This document shows positions 26,316 to 35,754 of a stretch of DNA of 64,000 nt, piece by piece. Under the pieces are notes generated by a model. That model was not told the DNA's origin. It saw nothing but the letters and a program-made list of their open reading frames with translations, and searched no databases. Location: the NCBI RefSeq assembly GCF_035271045.1, contig NZ_DATESC010000018.1, positions 55,839 through 119,838 of the forward strand, read 5' to 3'. Positions within the stretch are counted from its first letter, which is position 1; every line of letters begins with the position of its first letter. This stretch comes from Marinospirillum sp035271045 (lineage in GTDB: Bacteria; Pseudomonadota; Gammaproteobacteria; Pseudomonadales; Halomonadaceae). A program made the position numbers and the translations under genes.

Positions 26316-27773
26316 GTGGCTGACAGCAAATTAGATAGCTATTTTGAAGACTGGCAAGCGCGTGAAACCACTGCCGAAGCAATGATCCCGATTATCGGTC
26401 GTCTATACCGCAAGTACAACGTGGTAACATCCATTTTTGGTCGCGCACTGGTTAACCGTTCTGTTATCCGTATTTTAAAAGACCACCGATTTGTGCGTCA
26501 GGTTGAAGGCACTGAGCTAGATGTTCGTGACAGCCACCTGTTAGTAGAAACACTATTAAAGTTAAAGCCTGGCCCTTGCCACGTTGATATTGGTAAATTA
26601 GCCGCTCAGTTTCGTAAAGAAAACGGCACTGATATGGAAGCTTTTTTAACCGCAGAAATGGGCGATGTACTGGGTAAGCATAAAGAAGCTGATTTAGGCG
26701 GCGCACCACAAGACGTAGTGCTTTACGGTTTTGGTCGTATTGGTCGCTTGTTGGCACGTATTATGATTGAAAAAGCTGGTGGTGGTAGTTTGTTGCGCTT
26801 GCGTGCGGTTGTGGTTCGTGGCGGTAAAGACGGCGATTTAGAAAAACGTGCTAGCTTGTTGCGTCGTGATTCAGTACACGGCCCTTTCAACGGTACGATT
26901 ACTGTTGATGCAGCCAATGACGCATTGATTGTTAACGGTAATTACATTCAGTTTATTTATGCCAATGCACCTAGCGAAATTGATTACACCAAATATGGCA
27001 TTGAAAGTGCGTTAATCGTTGATAATACGGGTATTTGGCGTGATGAAGCCGGTTTAAGTCAGCATTTAGAATGTAAAGGTGCTGCGCGCGCTGTTTTAAC
27101 TGCACCCGGTAAAGGCAAAATTAAAAACATCGTTTATGGCATTAACCACGGTGATTTAACCGATGCTGATAAAATCATTTCGGCGGCTTCTTGTACCACC
27201 AACGCAATTGTGCCTATTTTAAAAGCGGTTAACGACAAATATGGTGTGGTTAGCGGTCACGTTGAAACAGTTCACGCTTACACCAACGATCAAAACCTAA
27301 TCGATAACTTCCATAAAGGTGATAGGCGTGGTCGTGCTGCTGCGATGAACATGGTATTAACCGAAACGGGTGCTGCTAAAGCCGTTGCGAAGGCTTTACC
27401 TGAGCTAGAAGGTAAGTTAACGGGTAACGCGATCCGTGTGCCTATTCCTAATGTTTCTATGGCAATTCTTAATCTGACAATGGAAAAAGAAAGTACGCCT
27501 GAAGAAATGAACGACTATCTAAGTTGGGCGGCTTTATATTCACCTATGCAAAAGCAAATTGACTTTGTGGATTCTAACGAAGTTGTCTCTTCTGACTTTG
27601 TTGGTAATCGCCACGCGGGTATTGTTGATGCTAAAGCCACCATCGTGAGTGGTAAACAAGCTGTACTTTACGTTTGGTATGACAACGAGTTTGGTTATAG
27701 CTGTCAAGTTGTTCGGATTTTACAAGAAATTTCTCACGTTAAATTCCCTTATTTTCCTGCAGATCGTGGCTAA
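26316..27773 (+). CDS. gap: Glyceraldehyde-3-phosphate dehydrogenase with N-terminal extension
   Basis: 485 residues, about 130-140 longer than standard GAPDH. The start is GTG 26316, with GAGG 8 bases upstream. The Rossmann signature GFGRIGR begins near 139. The catalytic cysteine is C293 in SAASCTTNAI; further markers are HAYTNDQNL and GNAIRVPIPNVSMAI. The N-terminal 135 residues have no cofactor motif and look helical (YFEDWQARETTAEAMIPIIGRLYRKYNVVTS). Similar long enzymes sit beside mfd in Pseudomonas, so this is an inherited form. Whether it runs in glycolysis or gluconeogenesis, and its NAD/NADP preference, cannot be read from this window. Confidence 0.92.
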   Translation: MADSKLDSYFEDWQARETTAEAMIPIIGRLYRKYNVVTSIFGRALVNRSVIRILKDHRFVRQVEGTELDVRDSHLLVETLLKLKPGPCHVDIGKLAAQFRKENGTDMEAFLTAEMGDVLGKHKEADLGGAPQDVVLYGFGRIGRLLARIMIEKAGGGSLLRLRAVVVRGGKDGDLEKRASLLRRDSVHGPFNGTITVDAANDALIVNGNYIQFIYANAPSEIDYTKYGIESALIVDNTGIWRDEAGLSQHLECKGAARAVLTAPGKGKIKNIVYGINHGDLTDADKIISAASCTTNAIVPILKAVNDKYGVVSGHVETVHAYTNDQNLIDNFHKGDRRGRAAAMNMVLTETGAAKAVAKALPELEGKLTGNAIRVPIPNVSMAILNLTMEKESTPEEMNDYLSWAALYSPMQKQIDFVDSNEVVSSDFVGNRHAGIVDAKATIVSGKQAVLYVWYDNEFGYSCQVVRILQEISHVKFPYFPADRG

Positions 27774-28102
27774 ATAAGGCTTTGTATTAAAAGCGTGGTG
27801 TTTATAAAAGCTGTATGTTTAGGCATACAGCTTTTTTTTATTTTTTTAAATTACTTTTTTAATTATTTTTTAGTGGTTTTTTTTGACACTAGATTCTAAT
27901 TCATCCTAGAGTCGGGTAGCGTTTGGGGCTTAGGGTCTTTATAATGCTTGCATTTTAAGCAGTCACTTGTGCGACAAAAAGACGCAGATTTTCGGGCATA
28001 GCGCTCCAAGCGTAGTCATAAGCGGCCGTTGTTAGTTTTTTCAGATGTAAAACCTTAGCTGTAAAAAGCTTTATCTTTTAACTTGGTGATTGGGCGTGAC
28101 CT
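27774..28102 (+). promoter_or_regulatory. Gap-nqrA intergenic region with terminator and candidate nqr promoter elements
   Basis: 329 bp without a gene. The first part holds the gap terminator. An AT-rich tract follows, with a perfect TTGACA at 27883-27888 and TAGAGT 18 bp further (27907-27912), a plausible promoter. A perfect TATAAT lies at 27940-27945 but has no good -35 at 16-18 bp. No recognisable riboswitch or ORF was seen in the 150 bp before nqrA, which forms a long leader. Confidence 0.45.
27809..27840 (+). terminator. Terminator after gap
   Basis: A perfect 9-bp stem AGCTGTATG/CATACAGCT with a 6-base loop, followed by a T-run. Confidence 0.94.
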
Positions 28103-29464
28103 ATGATAAAAATCAAGCGTGGACTTGATCTACCCATCGCCGGTGCACCTAAGCAGTCCATTTTGGACGGCAAAAAAGTGCGCTCCGTTGCAGTCTTAGG
28201 ACCAGATTATGTAGGCATGAAACCTACTATGCTGGTGCAAGAAGGTGACAAGGTGAAATTGGGTCAGATCCTCTTTACGGATAAAAAAACTGCCGGTGTG
28301 AACTACACAGCACCCGCAGCAGGAACGGTAGTAGCCATTAACCGTGGCGAACGTCGTGTTCTACAATCCGTAGTAATTGAAATAGCTGCACAGGAAGAAG
28401 CCGAAACTTTCACTGCCTACAGTGAAAATCAGTTGGCCGACCTTTCTGGCGAAAAAGTTAGAGAGCAATTAATTGCTTCAGGCTTATGGACTGCATTAAG
28501 AACACGGCCATTTAGCCGCGTTCCAGCCCCCAAAGCCCAGCCTAACTCTGTTTTTGTCACTGCTATCGACACCCACCCGTTGGCTGCCGATCCCGCTGTT
28601 ATTATTGCTGACCAACAACAAGCCTTCTTAGCAGGTTTAACTGTGGTGAGTAAGCTTACAGAAGGTAAAACTTACCTTTGCAAAGACGCGGGTAAAGAGA
28701 TCCCTTCAGTCGAGGGTAGTAAAGTTGAAGTGGTTGAATTTGAAGGTGTTCACCCAGCAGGCTTGGTGGGTACGCACATTCATTGCTTAGACCCTGTTAG
28801 TGCTAGCAAACACGTTTGGCACTTAAACTACCAAGAAGTGATTGCTTTTGGTCATTTGTTTTTGACCGGTCAGGTTAATCCTAACCGCGTTATTGCCATT
28901 GCTGGCCCACAAGTCAAAGAGCCGCGCTTAGTGCGTACACGTTTAGGTGCAAACCTTGACGAGTTACTAGCTGGTGAACTGACCACTGCTACCACTTCAC
29001 AAGTGATTTCAGGTTCGGTCTTTAGTGGCCGTGCGGCGAGTGGTGCGATGAACTACTTAGGTTGTCATCATAATCAAGTCAGCGTATTGCAAGATGGTAG
29101 TGACCGTCGTTTCTTAGGTTGGTTAACACCGGGTATGCCAGGTAGCAACAACCACTCAGTCACGGGTATTTACCTATCTAGCTTCTTAGGCTTAGGTAAG
29201 CGCTTTGCACCCACCACCACCACCAATGGTTCTGAACGCGCCATGGTGCCAATTGGTTCCTACGAAAAAGTGATGCCGCTAGATATTCTGCCCACGCAAC
29301 TTTTACGTTCACTGATTGTTGGTGATATTGAAGTCGCTATGCAGCTAGGCTGTTTAGAACTCGATGAAGAAGACCTCGCCTTATGCACCTATGTGTGCCC
29401 AGGCAAATATGAATACGGTCCAATTCTGCGTGACAACCTAACGCTGATAGAGAAGGAGGGCTGA
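28103..29464 (+). CDS. nqrA: Na+-translocating NADH:quinone reductase subunit A
   Basis: 453 residues, the peripheral cytoplasmic subunit of the six-subunit redox-driven sodium pump. The N-terminus MIKIKRGLDLPIAGAPKQ and motifs such as GPDYVGMKPTMLVQEGDKVKLGQ are diagnostic of NqrA and distinguish it from RnfC, because no 4Fe-4S cysteine motifs are present. First gene of nqrABCDEF, with 4 bp to nqrB. A long leader precedes it. The complex transfers electrons from NADH to ubiquinone and creates the sodium gradient used for transport and motility. Confidence 0.97.
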   Translation: MIKIKRGLDLPIAGAPKQSILDGKKVRSVAVLGPDYVGMKPTMLVQEGDKVKLGQILFTDKKTAGVNYTAPAAGTVVAINRGERRVLQSVVIEIAAQEEAETFTAYSENQLADLSGEKVREQLIASGLWTALRTRPFSRVPAPKAQPNSVFVTAIDTHPLAADPAVIIADQQQAFLAGLTVVSKLTEGKTYLCKDAGKEIPSVEGSKVEVVEFEGVHPAGLVGTHIHCLDPVSASKHVWHLNYQEVIAFGHLFLTGQVNPNRVIAIAGPQVKEPRLVRTRLGANLDELLAGELTTATTSQVISGSVFSGRAASGAMNYLGCHHNQVSVLQDGSDRRFLGWLTPGMPGSNNHSVTGIYLSSFLGLGKRFAPTTTTNGSERAMVPIGSYEKVMPLDILPTQLLRSLIVGDIEVAMQLGCLELDEEDLALCTYVCPGKYEYGPILRDNLTLIEKEG

Positions 29465-29468
29465 TTTA

Positions 29469-30677
29469 ATGAAGGCATTACGTAATCTTCTCGATAAAAT
29501 GGAACCGCATTTTCATAAGGGTGGACGTTTTGAAAGCTGGTACGCGCTCTATGAAGCAGCAGATACTATCTTCTACACACCACCTAGCATTGCCAAAACA
29601 ACCGCTTTTGTGCGCGATGGTATCGACTTAAAGCGCATGATGATCACGGTTTGGTTTTGTACCTTCCCTGCCATGTTCTTTGGTATGTGGAATACAGGTT
29701 TACAAGCCAACCAAGCCATTGAAGCAGGTTTTGGTTCACTAGGCGGTTTGCGCGAAAGCTTTATTGTACTTTTGGGTGCTAGTAGCTACGACCCAACCAG
29801 CATGTGGGATAACATCATTCATGGTGCTACCTACTTTATTCCCATTTATGCCGTCACCTTTATTGTGGGTGGTTTTTGGGAAGTGCTATTTGCTATGCGC
29901 CGTGGCCATGAAGTTAACGAAGGTTTCTTTGTTACTTCTATCCTCTTTGCGCTTATTCTTCCTGCCACCATTCCTTTATGGCAAGTTGGCTTAGGTATCA
30001 CCTTTGGTATTGTGATAGGTAAAGAAATTTTTGGCGGAACCGGCAAAAACTTCCTTAACCCAGCCCTTACTGGTCGTGCCTTCCTTTATTTTGCTTACCC
30101 TGCACAAATCTCGGGTGATGCAATTTGGGTAGCAGCAGACGGCTACACAGGTGCAACAGCTTTGTCGATGGCTTTCCAAGACGGCATGGCAACCTTGCAG
30201 CAAAACCTTAGCTGGTGGGATGCCTTTGTAGGCATTATGCCCGGCTCAGTGGGTGAAACTTCAACCCTAGCTATCTTGATAGGTGGCGCAGTGTTATTGC
30301 TGACTCGCATTGCCTCTTGGCGCATTATGGCGGGTGTAATGTTAGGCATGATGGCAACCGCCACCCTGTTTAACATGATAGGTTCAGAAACCAACAATAT
30401 GTTTGCTATGGAATGGTACTGGCACTTAGTCACCGGTGGCTTTGCCTTTGGTATGGTGTTTATGGCAACTGATCCTGTATCAGCTTCCATGACCGACAAA
30501 GGTAAACTAGTTTTTGGTGCGCTAATTGGTGTTATGACTGTTCTGATACGTGTGGTTAACCCAGCTTTCCCAGAAGGCATCATGCTAGCCATTTTATTTG
30601 CTAACTTGTTCGCCCCACTGATCGACAGCTTAGTGGTTAAAGCCAATATCAAGCGGAGGGTATTGCGCAATGTCTAA
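29469..30677 (+). CDS. nqrB: Na+-NQR subunit B
   Basis: 402 residues, an integral membrane subunit with about ten hydrophobic helices. The covalent FMN site is T230 in DGYTGATALS, where ApbE attaches flavin by a phosphoester. The N-terminal cytoplasmic stretch MKALRNLLDKMEPHFHKGGR is typical. It overlaps nqrC by 8 bp. The subunit carries FMN and riboflavin and part of the sodium path. Confidence 0.97.
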   Translation: MKALRNLLDKMEPHFHKGGRFESWYALYEAADTIFYTPPSIAKTTAFVRDGIDLKRMMITVWFCTFPAMFFGMWNTGLQANQAIEAGFGSLGGLRESFIVLLGASSYDPTSMWDNIIHGATYFIPIYAVTFIVGGFWEVLFAMRRGHEVNEGFFVTSILFALILPATIPLWQVGLGITFGIVIGKEIFGGTGKNFLNPALTGRAFLYFAYPAQISGDAIWVAADGYTGATALSMAFQDGMATLQQNLSWWDAFVGIMPGSVGETSTLAILIGGAVLLLTRIASWRIMAGVMLGMMATATLFNMIGSETNNMFAMEWYWHLVTGGFAFGMVFMATDPVSASMTDKGKLVFGALIGVMTVLIRVVNPAFPEGIMLAILFANLFAPLIDSLVVKANIKRRVLRNV

Positions 30678-31437
30678 AAGTAATGACTCCATCTCAAAAA
30701 CACTAACAGTTGCTTTAATACTCTGTTTAGTTTGTGCCGTCATAGTTTCTGTTTCAGCTGTAGCACTTAAGCCGCTACAAGTTGCTAACCAAGAACTAGA
30801 CCGCCGCAGCAATATTTTAATTGCCGCTGGTTTAATCACTGCTAAAGAAGCGACTCGTGATCGTGTAACTGCTGAATTTGCAAAAATTCAAATCAAAGTG
30901 GTCGATCTTCGTACTGGCGAATTTACCAACCAGGTAAAAGCAGAAGACTACGACCAAGTGCGTGCGTCTAAAGACCCTGCTCAGTCTTTTGCGTTAAAAC
31001 AGGCAGCACTGGGTGTTAATCGCTTAGAAAACTACGGCCTAGTTTACCTAGTCGGTAACGAAGCTAACCCTGATCGTATTATTATTCCGGTACGCGGCCC
31101 TGGCTTGTGGTCAACCCTCTATGGCTTCTTAGCCTTAGAAGGCGACGGCAACACCATTGCTGGTATGGGTTTTTACGATCATGGCGAAACGCCCGGTTTA
31201 GGTGGTGAAGTAGATAACCCTAAGTGGAAAGCCCAGTGGCCGGGTAAAAAGACCTACGGTGACAAGACTATGCAGCCATTGCTTGGCCTTTCTAAAAAGC
31301 CAGACGGTGTGCATGAAGTAGACACTTTATCGGGTGCAACCCTTACCGCGCGCGGCGTAACTAACCTGCTGCAGTTTTGGGTTAGTGAACAAGCCTACGG
31401 GACATTCCTAGCTAAATTCCGTCAGGGAGGCGCTTAA
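30670..31437 (+). CDS. nqrC: Na+-NQR subunit C
   Basis: 255 residues. One N-terminal membrane segment (about 12-32, VALILCLVCAVIVSVSAVAL) anchors a periplasmic FMN domain. The flavinylation threonine is T224 in DTLSGATLT, the canonical ApbE target. GMGFYDHGETPGLGGEV is a family signature. It is coupled to nqrB by overlap and lies 2 bp from nqrD. Confidence 0.97.
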   Translation: MSKSNDSISKTLTVALILCLVCAVIVSVSAVALKPLQVANQELDRRSNILIAAGLITAKEATRDRVTAEFAKIQIKVVDLRTGEFTNQVKAEDYDQVRASKDPAQSFALKQAALGVNRLENYGLVYLVGNEANPDRIIIPVRGPGLWSTLYGFLALEGDGNTIAGMGFYDHGETPGLGGEVDNPKWKAQWPGKKTYGDKTMQPLLGLSKKPDGVHEVDTLSGATLTARGVTNLLQFWVSEQAYGTFLAKFRQGGA

Positions 31438-31439
31438 TC

Positions 31440-32108
31440 ATGGCCAATGATACAACCAAAACGGTACTAATCAGCCCTATCTTCAAGAACAACCCTATTG
31501 CCTTACAGGTATTAGGTATTTGTTCGGCGCTGGCGGTTACTACCAGTATGCAGGTTGCAGTAGTTATGACGATTGCAGTTATGTTTGTAACTGCTTTCTC
31601 TAACTTCTTTGTATCCTTAATTCGTAACCACATTCCCGGCAGCATAAGAATCATCGTACAGATGACCATTATTGCCTCCTTGGTTATTGTGGTTGACCAG
31701 CTACTAAAAGCGTACGCCTTTGAAATTAGCCGTCAGCTCTCAGTGTTTGTTGGCCTTATCATTACTAACTGTATTGTTATGGGTCGTGCTGAAGCCTATG
31801 CCATGAAAAATGGCCCTATCATCAGCTTTTGGGATGGTATCGGTAATGGCGCAGGCTATGGCGTTGTGCTAATGCTGGTGGGTGCTGTGCGCGAAATTTT
31901 TGGTGCAGGTAGCTTTTTTGGTTATCAAATACTAGCCCTCACTAAAGATGGTGGCTGGTATCTACCCAATGGTTTATTGCTATTACCACCCTCAGCGTTT
32001 TTTATTATTGGTTTGCTTATTTGGGCATTACGCTCATGGCAGCCAAGCCAAAATGAAATTCCTGAGTTTAAAATTACTGCCAACACTAAATCTGAAGGAG
32101 CGATGTAA
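31440..32108 (+). CDS. nqrD: Na+-NQR subunit D
   Basis: 222 residues, nearly all hydrophobic: six membrane helices in the inverted topology shared with NqrE. The motif TNCIVMGRAEAYAMKN contains the conserved Cys that, with one in NqrE, binds the intramembrane iron centre. It sits 2 bp after nqrC and before nqrE. Confidence 0.97.
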   Translation: MANDTTKTVLISPIFKNNPIALQVLGICSALAVTTSMQVAVVMTIAVMFVTAFSNFFVSLIRNHIPGSIRIIVQMTIIASLVIVVDQLLKAYAFEISRQLSVFVGLIITNCIVMGRAEAYAMKNGPIISFWDGIGNGAGYGVVLMLVGAVREIFGAGSFFGYQILALTKDGGWYLPNGLLLLPPSAFFIIGLLIWALRSWQPSQNEIPEFKITANTKSEGAM

Positions 32109-32110
32109 TT

Positions 32111-32731
32111 ATGTTAGAACATTACCTATCGCTGTTTATTTCTGCTGTGTTTATTGAAAACATGGCGCTAGCCTTCTTCTTAGGTATGTGTACTTTTTTA
32201 GCCTTGTCTAAAAAAGTTGATGCTGCCTTTGGTCTAGGTGTTGCAGTGGTTGTGGTACTTGCCATTACTGTGCCAGTTAATAACTTGATTTATAACCTAT
32301 TATTGCGCGAAGGTGCTTTAGTTTGGACAGGTCTTGAAGGTGCAGAAAAAATCGACTTATCTTTCTTGGGATTATTAAGCTATATCGGTGTTATCGCCGC
32401 TATCGTGCAAATTCTAGAAATGTTTCTCGAGAAATTTGTGCCAGCACTTTACAACGCTTTAGGGGTTTTTCTACCGCTAATTACCGTAAACTGCGCGATT
32501 ATGGGTGCGTCATTGTTTATGGTAGAACGCGACTATAACTTTGCTGAATCCGTTGTTTACGGTACGGGTGCTGGTATTGGTTGGGCTTTGGCGATTGTTG
32601 CTTTAGCCGGTATTCGTGAAAAACTAAAATACAGCGATGTACCTGCAGGACTTCAAGGCTTAGGTATCACCTTTATTGTGGTGGGCTTAATGTCATTGGG
32701 TTTTATGTCCTTCTCCGGCATCCAGCTATAA
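32111..32731 (+). CDS. nqrE: Na+-NQR subunit E
   Basis: 206 residues, six membrane helices, homologous to NqrD but in the opposite orientation. The N-terminus has FIENMALAFFLGMCTFLALS with one conserved Cys, and later VNCAIMGASLFMVER with the other. Together with NqrD it forms the iron site between NqrF and NqrC. The ribosome site is GGAG at the end of nqrD. Confidence 0.97.
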   Translation: MLEHYLSLFISAVFIENMALAFFLGMCTFLALSKKVDAAFGLGVAVVVVLAITVPVNNLIYNLLLREGALVWTGLEGAEKIDLSFLGLLSYIGVIAAIVQILEMFLEKFVPALYNALGVFLPLITVNCAIMGASLFMVERDYNFAESVVYGTGAGIGWALAIVALAGIREKLKYSDVPAGLQGLGITFIVVGLMSLGFMSFSGIQL

Positions 32732-32743
32732 AAGGGAAATAAC

Positions 32744-33979
32744 ATGGTCGACTCTACAATTATTCTGCTCGGCGTCGTCATGTTCACCGTAATCGTGCTT
32801 AGTCTCGTTATGGTGATCCTGGCAGCGCGTAGCAAACTGGTCAGTACCGGTGATGTAACCATTGAAATCAACGGTGATCCAAAACATACACTGGTAACAG
32901 CCGCAGGTGGTAAGCTACTTAACACCTTGGCAGCAAATGGCATTTTCCTATCATCGGCCTGTGGTGGCGGTGGTAGTTGTGCCCAGTGTACTTGTAAGGT
33001 AATTGAAGGCGGCGGTTCAATTCTGCCTACTGAAGAATCAGCTTTCACCATGCGTGAAAAGAAAGAAGGCTGGCGCTTATCTTGCCAAGTACCCGTAAAG
33101 CAAGACATGAAAATTGAAGTTGATGAAGAAATCTTCGGCGTCAAAAAGTGGACTTGTGAAGTGGTATCTAACCCCAACGTAGCTACCTTCATTAAAGAGC
33201 TTACGCTTAAGCTACCTGAAGGTGAAAACGTAGACTTCCGTGCTGGTGGTTATGTACAGCTTGAATGCCCGCCCTACGAAATTCCTTATAAGAATTTTCA
33301 AATTCAAAAAGAATTTCATGGCGACTGGGATAAGTTCAATATCTGGCGTTACGTGGCAGTGAACAAAGAAACCACCATTCGTGCTTATTCCATGGCTAAC
33401 TACCCTGAAGAGCGTGGCTTGGTGAAGTTTAATATTCGTGTAGCTACACCGCCGCCTGGCCGTGATGACTTGCCACCGGGTATTATGTCGTCTTATGTGT
33501 TTAACCTAGTACCTGGCGACACCATTGATGTGTACGGGCCTTTTGGTGAGTTTTTTGCCAAAGATACCGATGCGGAAATGGTCTTTGTTGGCGGTGGTGC
33601 GGGAATGGCGCCCATGCGTTCGCACATTTTCGACCAACTAAAACGCCTTAACTCCAAGCGTAAAATTAGCTTCTGGTACGGTGCTCGTTCACTGCGCGAA
33701 GCGTTTTATGTTGAAGAGTTTGACCAGTTAGCTAAAGAAAATGAGAACTTCACTTGGCACCTAGCCTTGTCAGATCCATTACCTGAAGACAACTGGACAG
33801 GTGCAACAGGTTTTATTCACAACGTTTTGTTTGAAAATTACCTTAAAGACCACCCAGCACCCGAAGACTGCGAGTTTTATATGTGTGGACCACCCATGAT
33901 GAACGCAGCAGTTATTAAGCTGCTTGAAGATCTAGGTGTAGAGCCTGAAAATATTCTCTTGGATGATTTTGGTGGCTAA
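32744..33979 (+). CDS. nqrF: Na+-NQR subunit F (NADH-oxidising flavoprotein)
   Basis: 411 residues. One N-terminal membrane helix is followed by a 2Fe-2S ferredoxin domain (CGGGGSCAQCTC with a later Cys in RLSCQV). Then come the FAD domain (RAYSMANYP) and the NADH domain (FVGGGAGMAPMRSH, FYMCGPPMMNAAV, C-terminal DDFGG). It accepts hydride from NADH on the cytoplasmic side. Last structural gene of the operon; a hairpin with a T-run follows before nqrM. No apbE gene follows, although NqrB and NqrC need it. Confidence 0.97.
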   Translation: MVDSTIILLGVVMFTVIVLSLVMVILAARSKLVSTGDVTIEINGDPKHTLVTAAGGKLLNTLAANGIFLSSACGGGGSCAQCTCKVIEGGGSILPTEESAFTMREKKEGWRLSCQVPVKQDMKIEVDEEIFGVKKWTCEVVSNPNVATFIKELTLKLPEGENVDFRAGGYVQLECPPYEIPYKNFQIQKEFHGDWDKFNIWRYVAVNKETTIRAYSMANYPEERGLVKFNIRVATPPPGRDDLPPGIMSSYVFNLVPGDTIDVYGPFGEFFAKDTDAEMVFVGGGAGMAPMRSHIFDQLKRLNSKRKISFWYGARSLREAFYVEEFDQLAKENENFTWHLALSDPLPEDNWTGATGFIHNVLFENYLKDHPAPEDCEFYMCGPPMMNAAVIKLLEDLGVEPENILLDDFGG

Positions 33980-34042
33980 TGCACGTAACTATTTTTTGTA
34001 AGGCAAATATTTTTTGTAAACCAATGAATATTTAGCAGAAAT

Positions 34043-34075
34043 GGGTTGTCTCTTTAATAAGAGGCAACCCTTTTT
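34043..34075 (+). terminator. Terminator or attenuator between nqrF and nqrM
   Basis: A 10-bp stem GGGTTGTCTC/GAGGCAACCC (one G-T pair) with an 8-base loop, followed by five T. The short T-run suggests partial termination, so nqrM could be expressed at a lower level than the pump subunits. Confidence 0.8.
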
Positions 34076-34094
34076 CACTTTAGAGGTATTTATT

Positions 34095-34346
34095 ATGCAA
34101 ATGTTCTTTCTTAGCACATTGGTACTTGGCACTATCATGCTTATCATGTCAGTTGGCGTTATTATGGGGCGCAAACCTATCGCTGGTTCATGCGGTGGTA
34201 TGAGTGCTTTAGGTATGGACGTTGCTTGTGATATTTGTGGTGGAGATCAAACCATTTGCGAAACGGAATCGCAAAAAAGTTTAGGTTATGATGCAACACA
34301 AGCCCAAGATGCAACGCAAGTGAACAACACAAACACTAAGGGGTAG
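34095..34346 (+). CDS. nqrM: Na+-NQR maturation protein NqrM
   Basis: 83 residues from ATG 34095, with AGAGGT upstream. An upstream in-frame start at 34041 would run through the terminator stem and is rejected. One N-terminal membrane helix (FFLSTLVLGTIMLIMSVGVIMG) is followed by four conserved cysteines (GSCGGMSALGMDVACDICGG). NqrM is the assembly factor believed to deliver iron to the NqrD/NqrE centre. It lies 3 bp before sthA, so those two are probably co-transcribed. Confidence 0.93.
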   Translation: MQMFFLSTLVLGTIMLIMSVGVIMGRKPIAGSCGGMSALGMDVACDICGGDQTICETESQKSLGYDATQAQDATQVNNTNTKG

Positions 34347-34349
34347 TGA

Positions 34350-35744
34350 ATGGCCGTTTATAACTATGATGTTATTGTGATAGGAACAGGACCTGCAGGT
34401 GAAGGTGCTGCTATGAATGCCGCTAAACATGGTAAGAAAGTGGCTGTTATTGAAGAACAGCGATTTGTGGGTGGTAATTGTACGCATAAAGGCACTATTC
34501 CATCTAAAGCTTTACGTCACGCGGTAAAACAAATTATTCAATTTAACACCAACCGTATGTTCCGTGACATTGGTGAGCCACGTTGGTTTTCGTTTCCTAA
34601 GGTTTTGGAGCGCTCTAAGCGGGTTATTGAAAAACAAGTTTCTTTGCGTACAGGTTTTTATGCCCGTAACCGTGCTGATTTATTTTTTGGTACGGCACGT
34701 TTTGTTGACCCTAATACCATTGAAGTTAGAGATCATCATGATGGCATCGAGTTTTTAAAAGCGCAAAAAATCATTATTGCAACGGGTTCTAGTCCATATC
34801 GCCCTGCTGATATTAATTTTGATCATCCGCGTATTTATTGTTCAGATTCTATTTTGGAGCTTTCCCACACACCACGTTCAATCATTATTTATGGTGCAGG
34901 TGTTATTGGTTGTGAATACGCGTCTATTTTTAGTGGTTTAGGTGTGAAAGTCGACTTAATCGACAACCGCGACCGTTTACTTTCTTTCTTAGACGATGAG
35001 ATTTCTGACAGTTTAAGTTACCACTTGCGTAACAACGGTGTGCTAGTTAGGCATAACGAAGACTATGAAAAAGTGGAAGTAGTTGAGCAAGGCGTTGCGC
35101 TGCACTTAAAAAGTGGTAAAAAATTAAAAGCCGATGCGTTTATGTGGTGTAACGGGCGTACAGGTAATACGGCAGATTTGGCACTAGAAAACATTGGCTT
35201 AGAAGCCAACTCACGTGGGCAGTTGACGGTTGATGACCACTACCGTACCAGCATTCCGCACATTTATGCGGTAGGTGATGTGATTGGTTGGCCTAGCCTA
35301 GCGTCTGCCTCTTATGACCAAGGGCGTTCTGCTGCTGCTGATTTTCTTGATGAACCAGATTTTCGTTTTATCGACGACGTGCCAACGGGAATTTATACGA
35401 TTCCTGAAATCAGCTCGTTAGGAAAAACTGAGCGTGAATTAACGGCCGAAAAAGTGCCTTATGAAGTGGGGCAGGCATTTTTTCGTACCTTGGCAAGAGC
35501 ACAAATTACCAGTGAACCTGTGGGTATGCTGAAAATACTTTTCCATCGTGAAACGTTGCAGATTTTAGGCATTCACTGTTTTGGTGACCAAGCATCAGAG
35601 ATTGTACATATAGGCCAAGCCATTATGTCGCAAAAAGGTGAAGCCAATACCTTGAAGTATTTTGTTAATACCACTTTTAACTACCCTACGATGGCAGAGG
35701 CTTACCGAGTGGCAGCAATTAATGGCTTAAACCGCGTTTTTTAA
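34350..35744 (+). CDS. sthA: Soluble pyridine nucleotide transhydrogenase
   Basis: 464 residues, a FAD-dependent flavoprotein that moves reducing equivalents between NADPH and NAD. The FAD fingerprint is VIGTGPAGEGAAMNAAKHGKK. The region matching the redox disulfide of lipoamide dehydrogenase reads GGNCTHKGTIPSKALRH, with only one Cys, as is normal in SthA. The NAD domain carries IIYGAGVIGCEYASIF. The ribosome site is AAGGGG. It converges with the Tus-like gene, with only 10 bp between the stops. Confidence 0.96.
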   Translation: MAVYNYDVIVIGTGPAGEGAAMNAAKHGKKVAVIEEQRFVGGNCTHKGTIPSKALRHAVKQIIQFNTNRMFRDIGEPRWFSFPKVLERSKRVIEKQVSLRTGFYARNRADLFFGTARFVDPNTIEVRDHHDGIEFLKAQKIIIATGSSPYRPADINFDHPRIYCSDSILELSHTPRSIIIYGAGVIGCEYASIFSGLGVKVDLIDNRDRLLSFLDDEISDSLSYHLRNNGVLVRHNEDYEKVEVVEQGVALHLKSGKKLKADAFMWCNGRTGNTADLALENIGLEANSRGQLTVDDHYRTSIPHIYAVGDVIGWPSLASASYDQGRSAAADFLDEPDFRFIDDVPTGIYTIPEISSLGKTERELTAEKVPYEVGQAFFRTLARAQITSEPVGMLKILFHRETLQILGIHCFGDQASEIVHIGQAIMSQKGEANTLKYFVNTTFNYPTMAEAYRVAAINGLNRVF

Positions 35745-35754
35745 GATTCTTTGT

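Noticed and set aside
27883..27945. TTGACA (27883) and TATAAT (27940) as one nqr promoter
   Set aside because: They are over 50 bp apart, far beyond the 16-18 bp spacing; they cannot belong to one sigma-70 promoter.
34041..34094. Longer NqrM beginning at 34041
   Set aside because: The added part is encoded by the terminator stem and T-run; the family starts at the membrane helix encoded from 34095.
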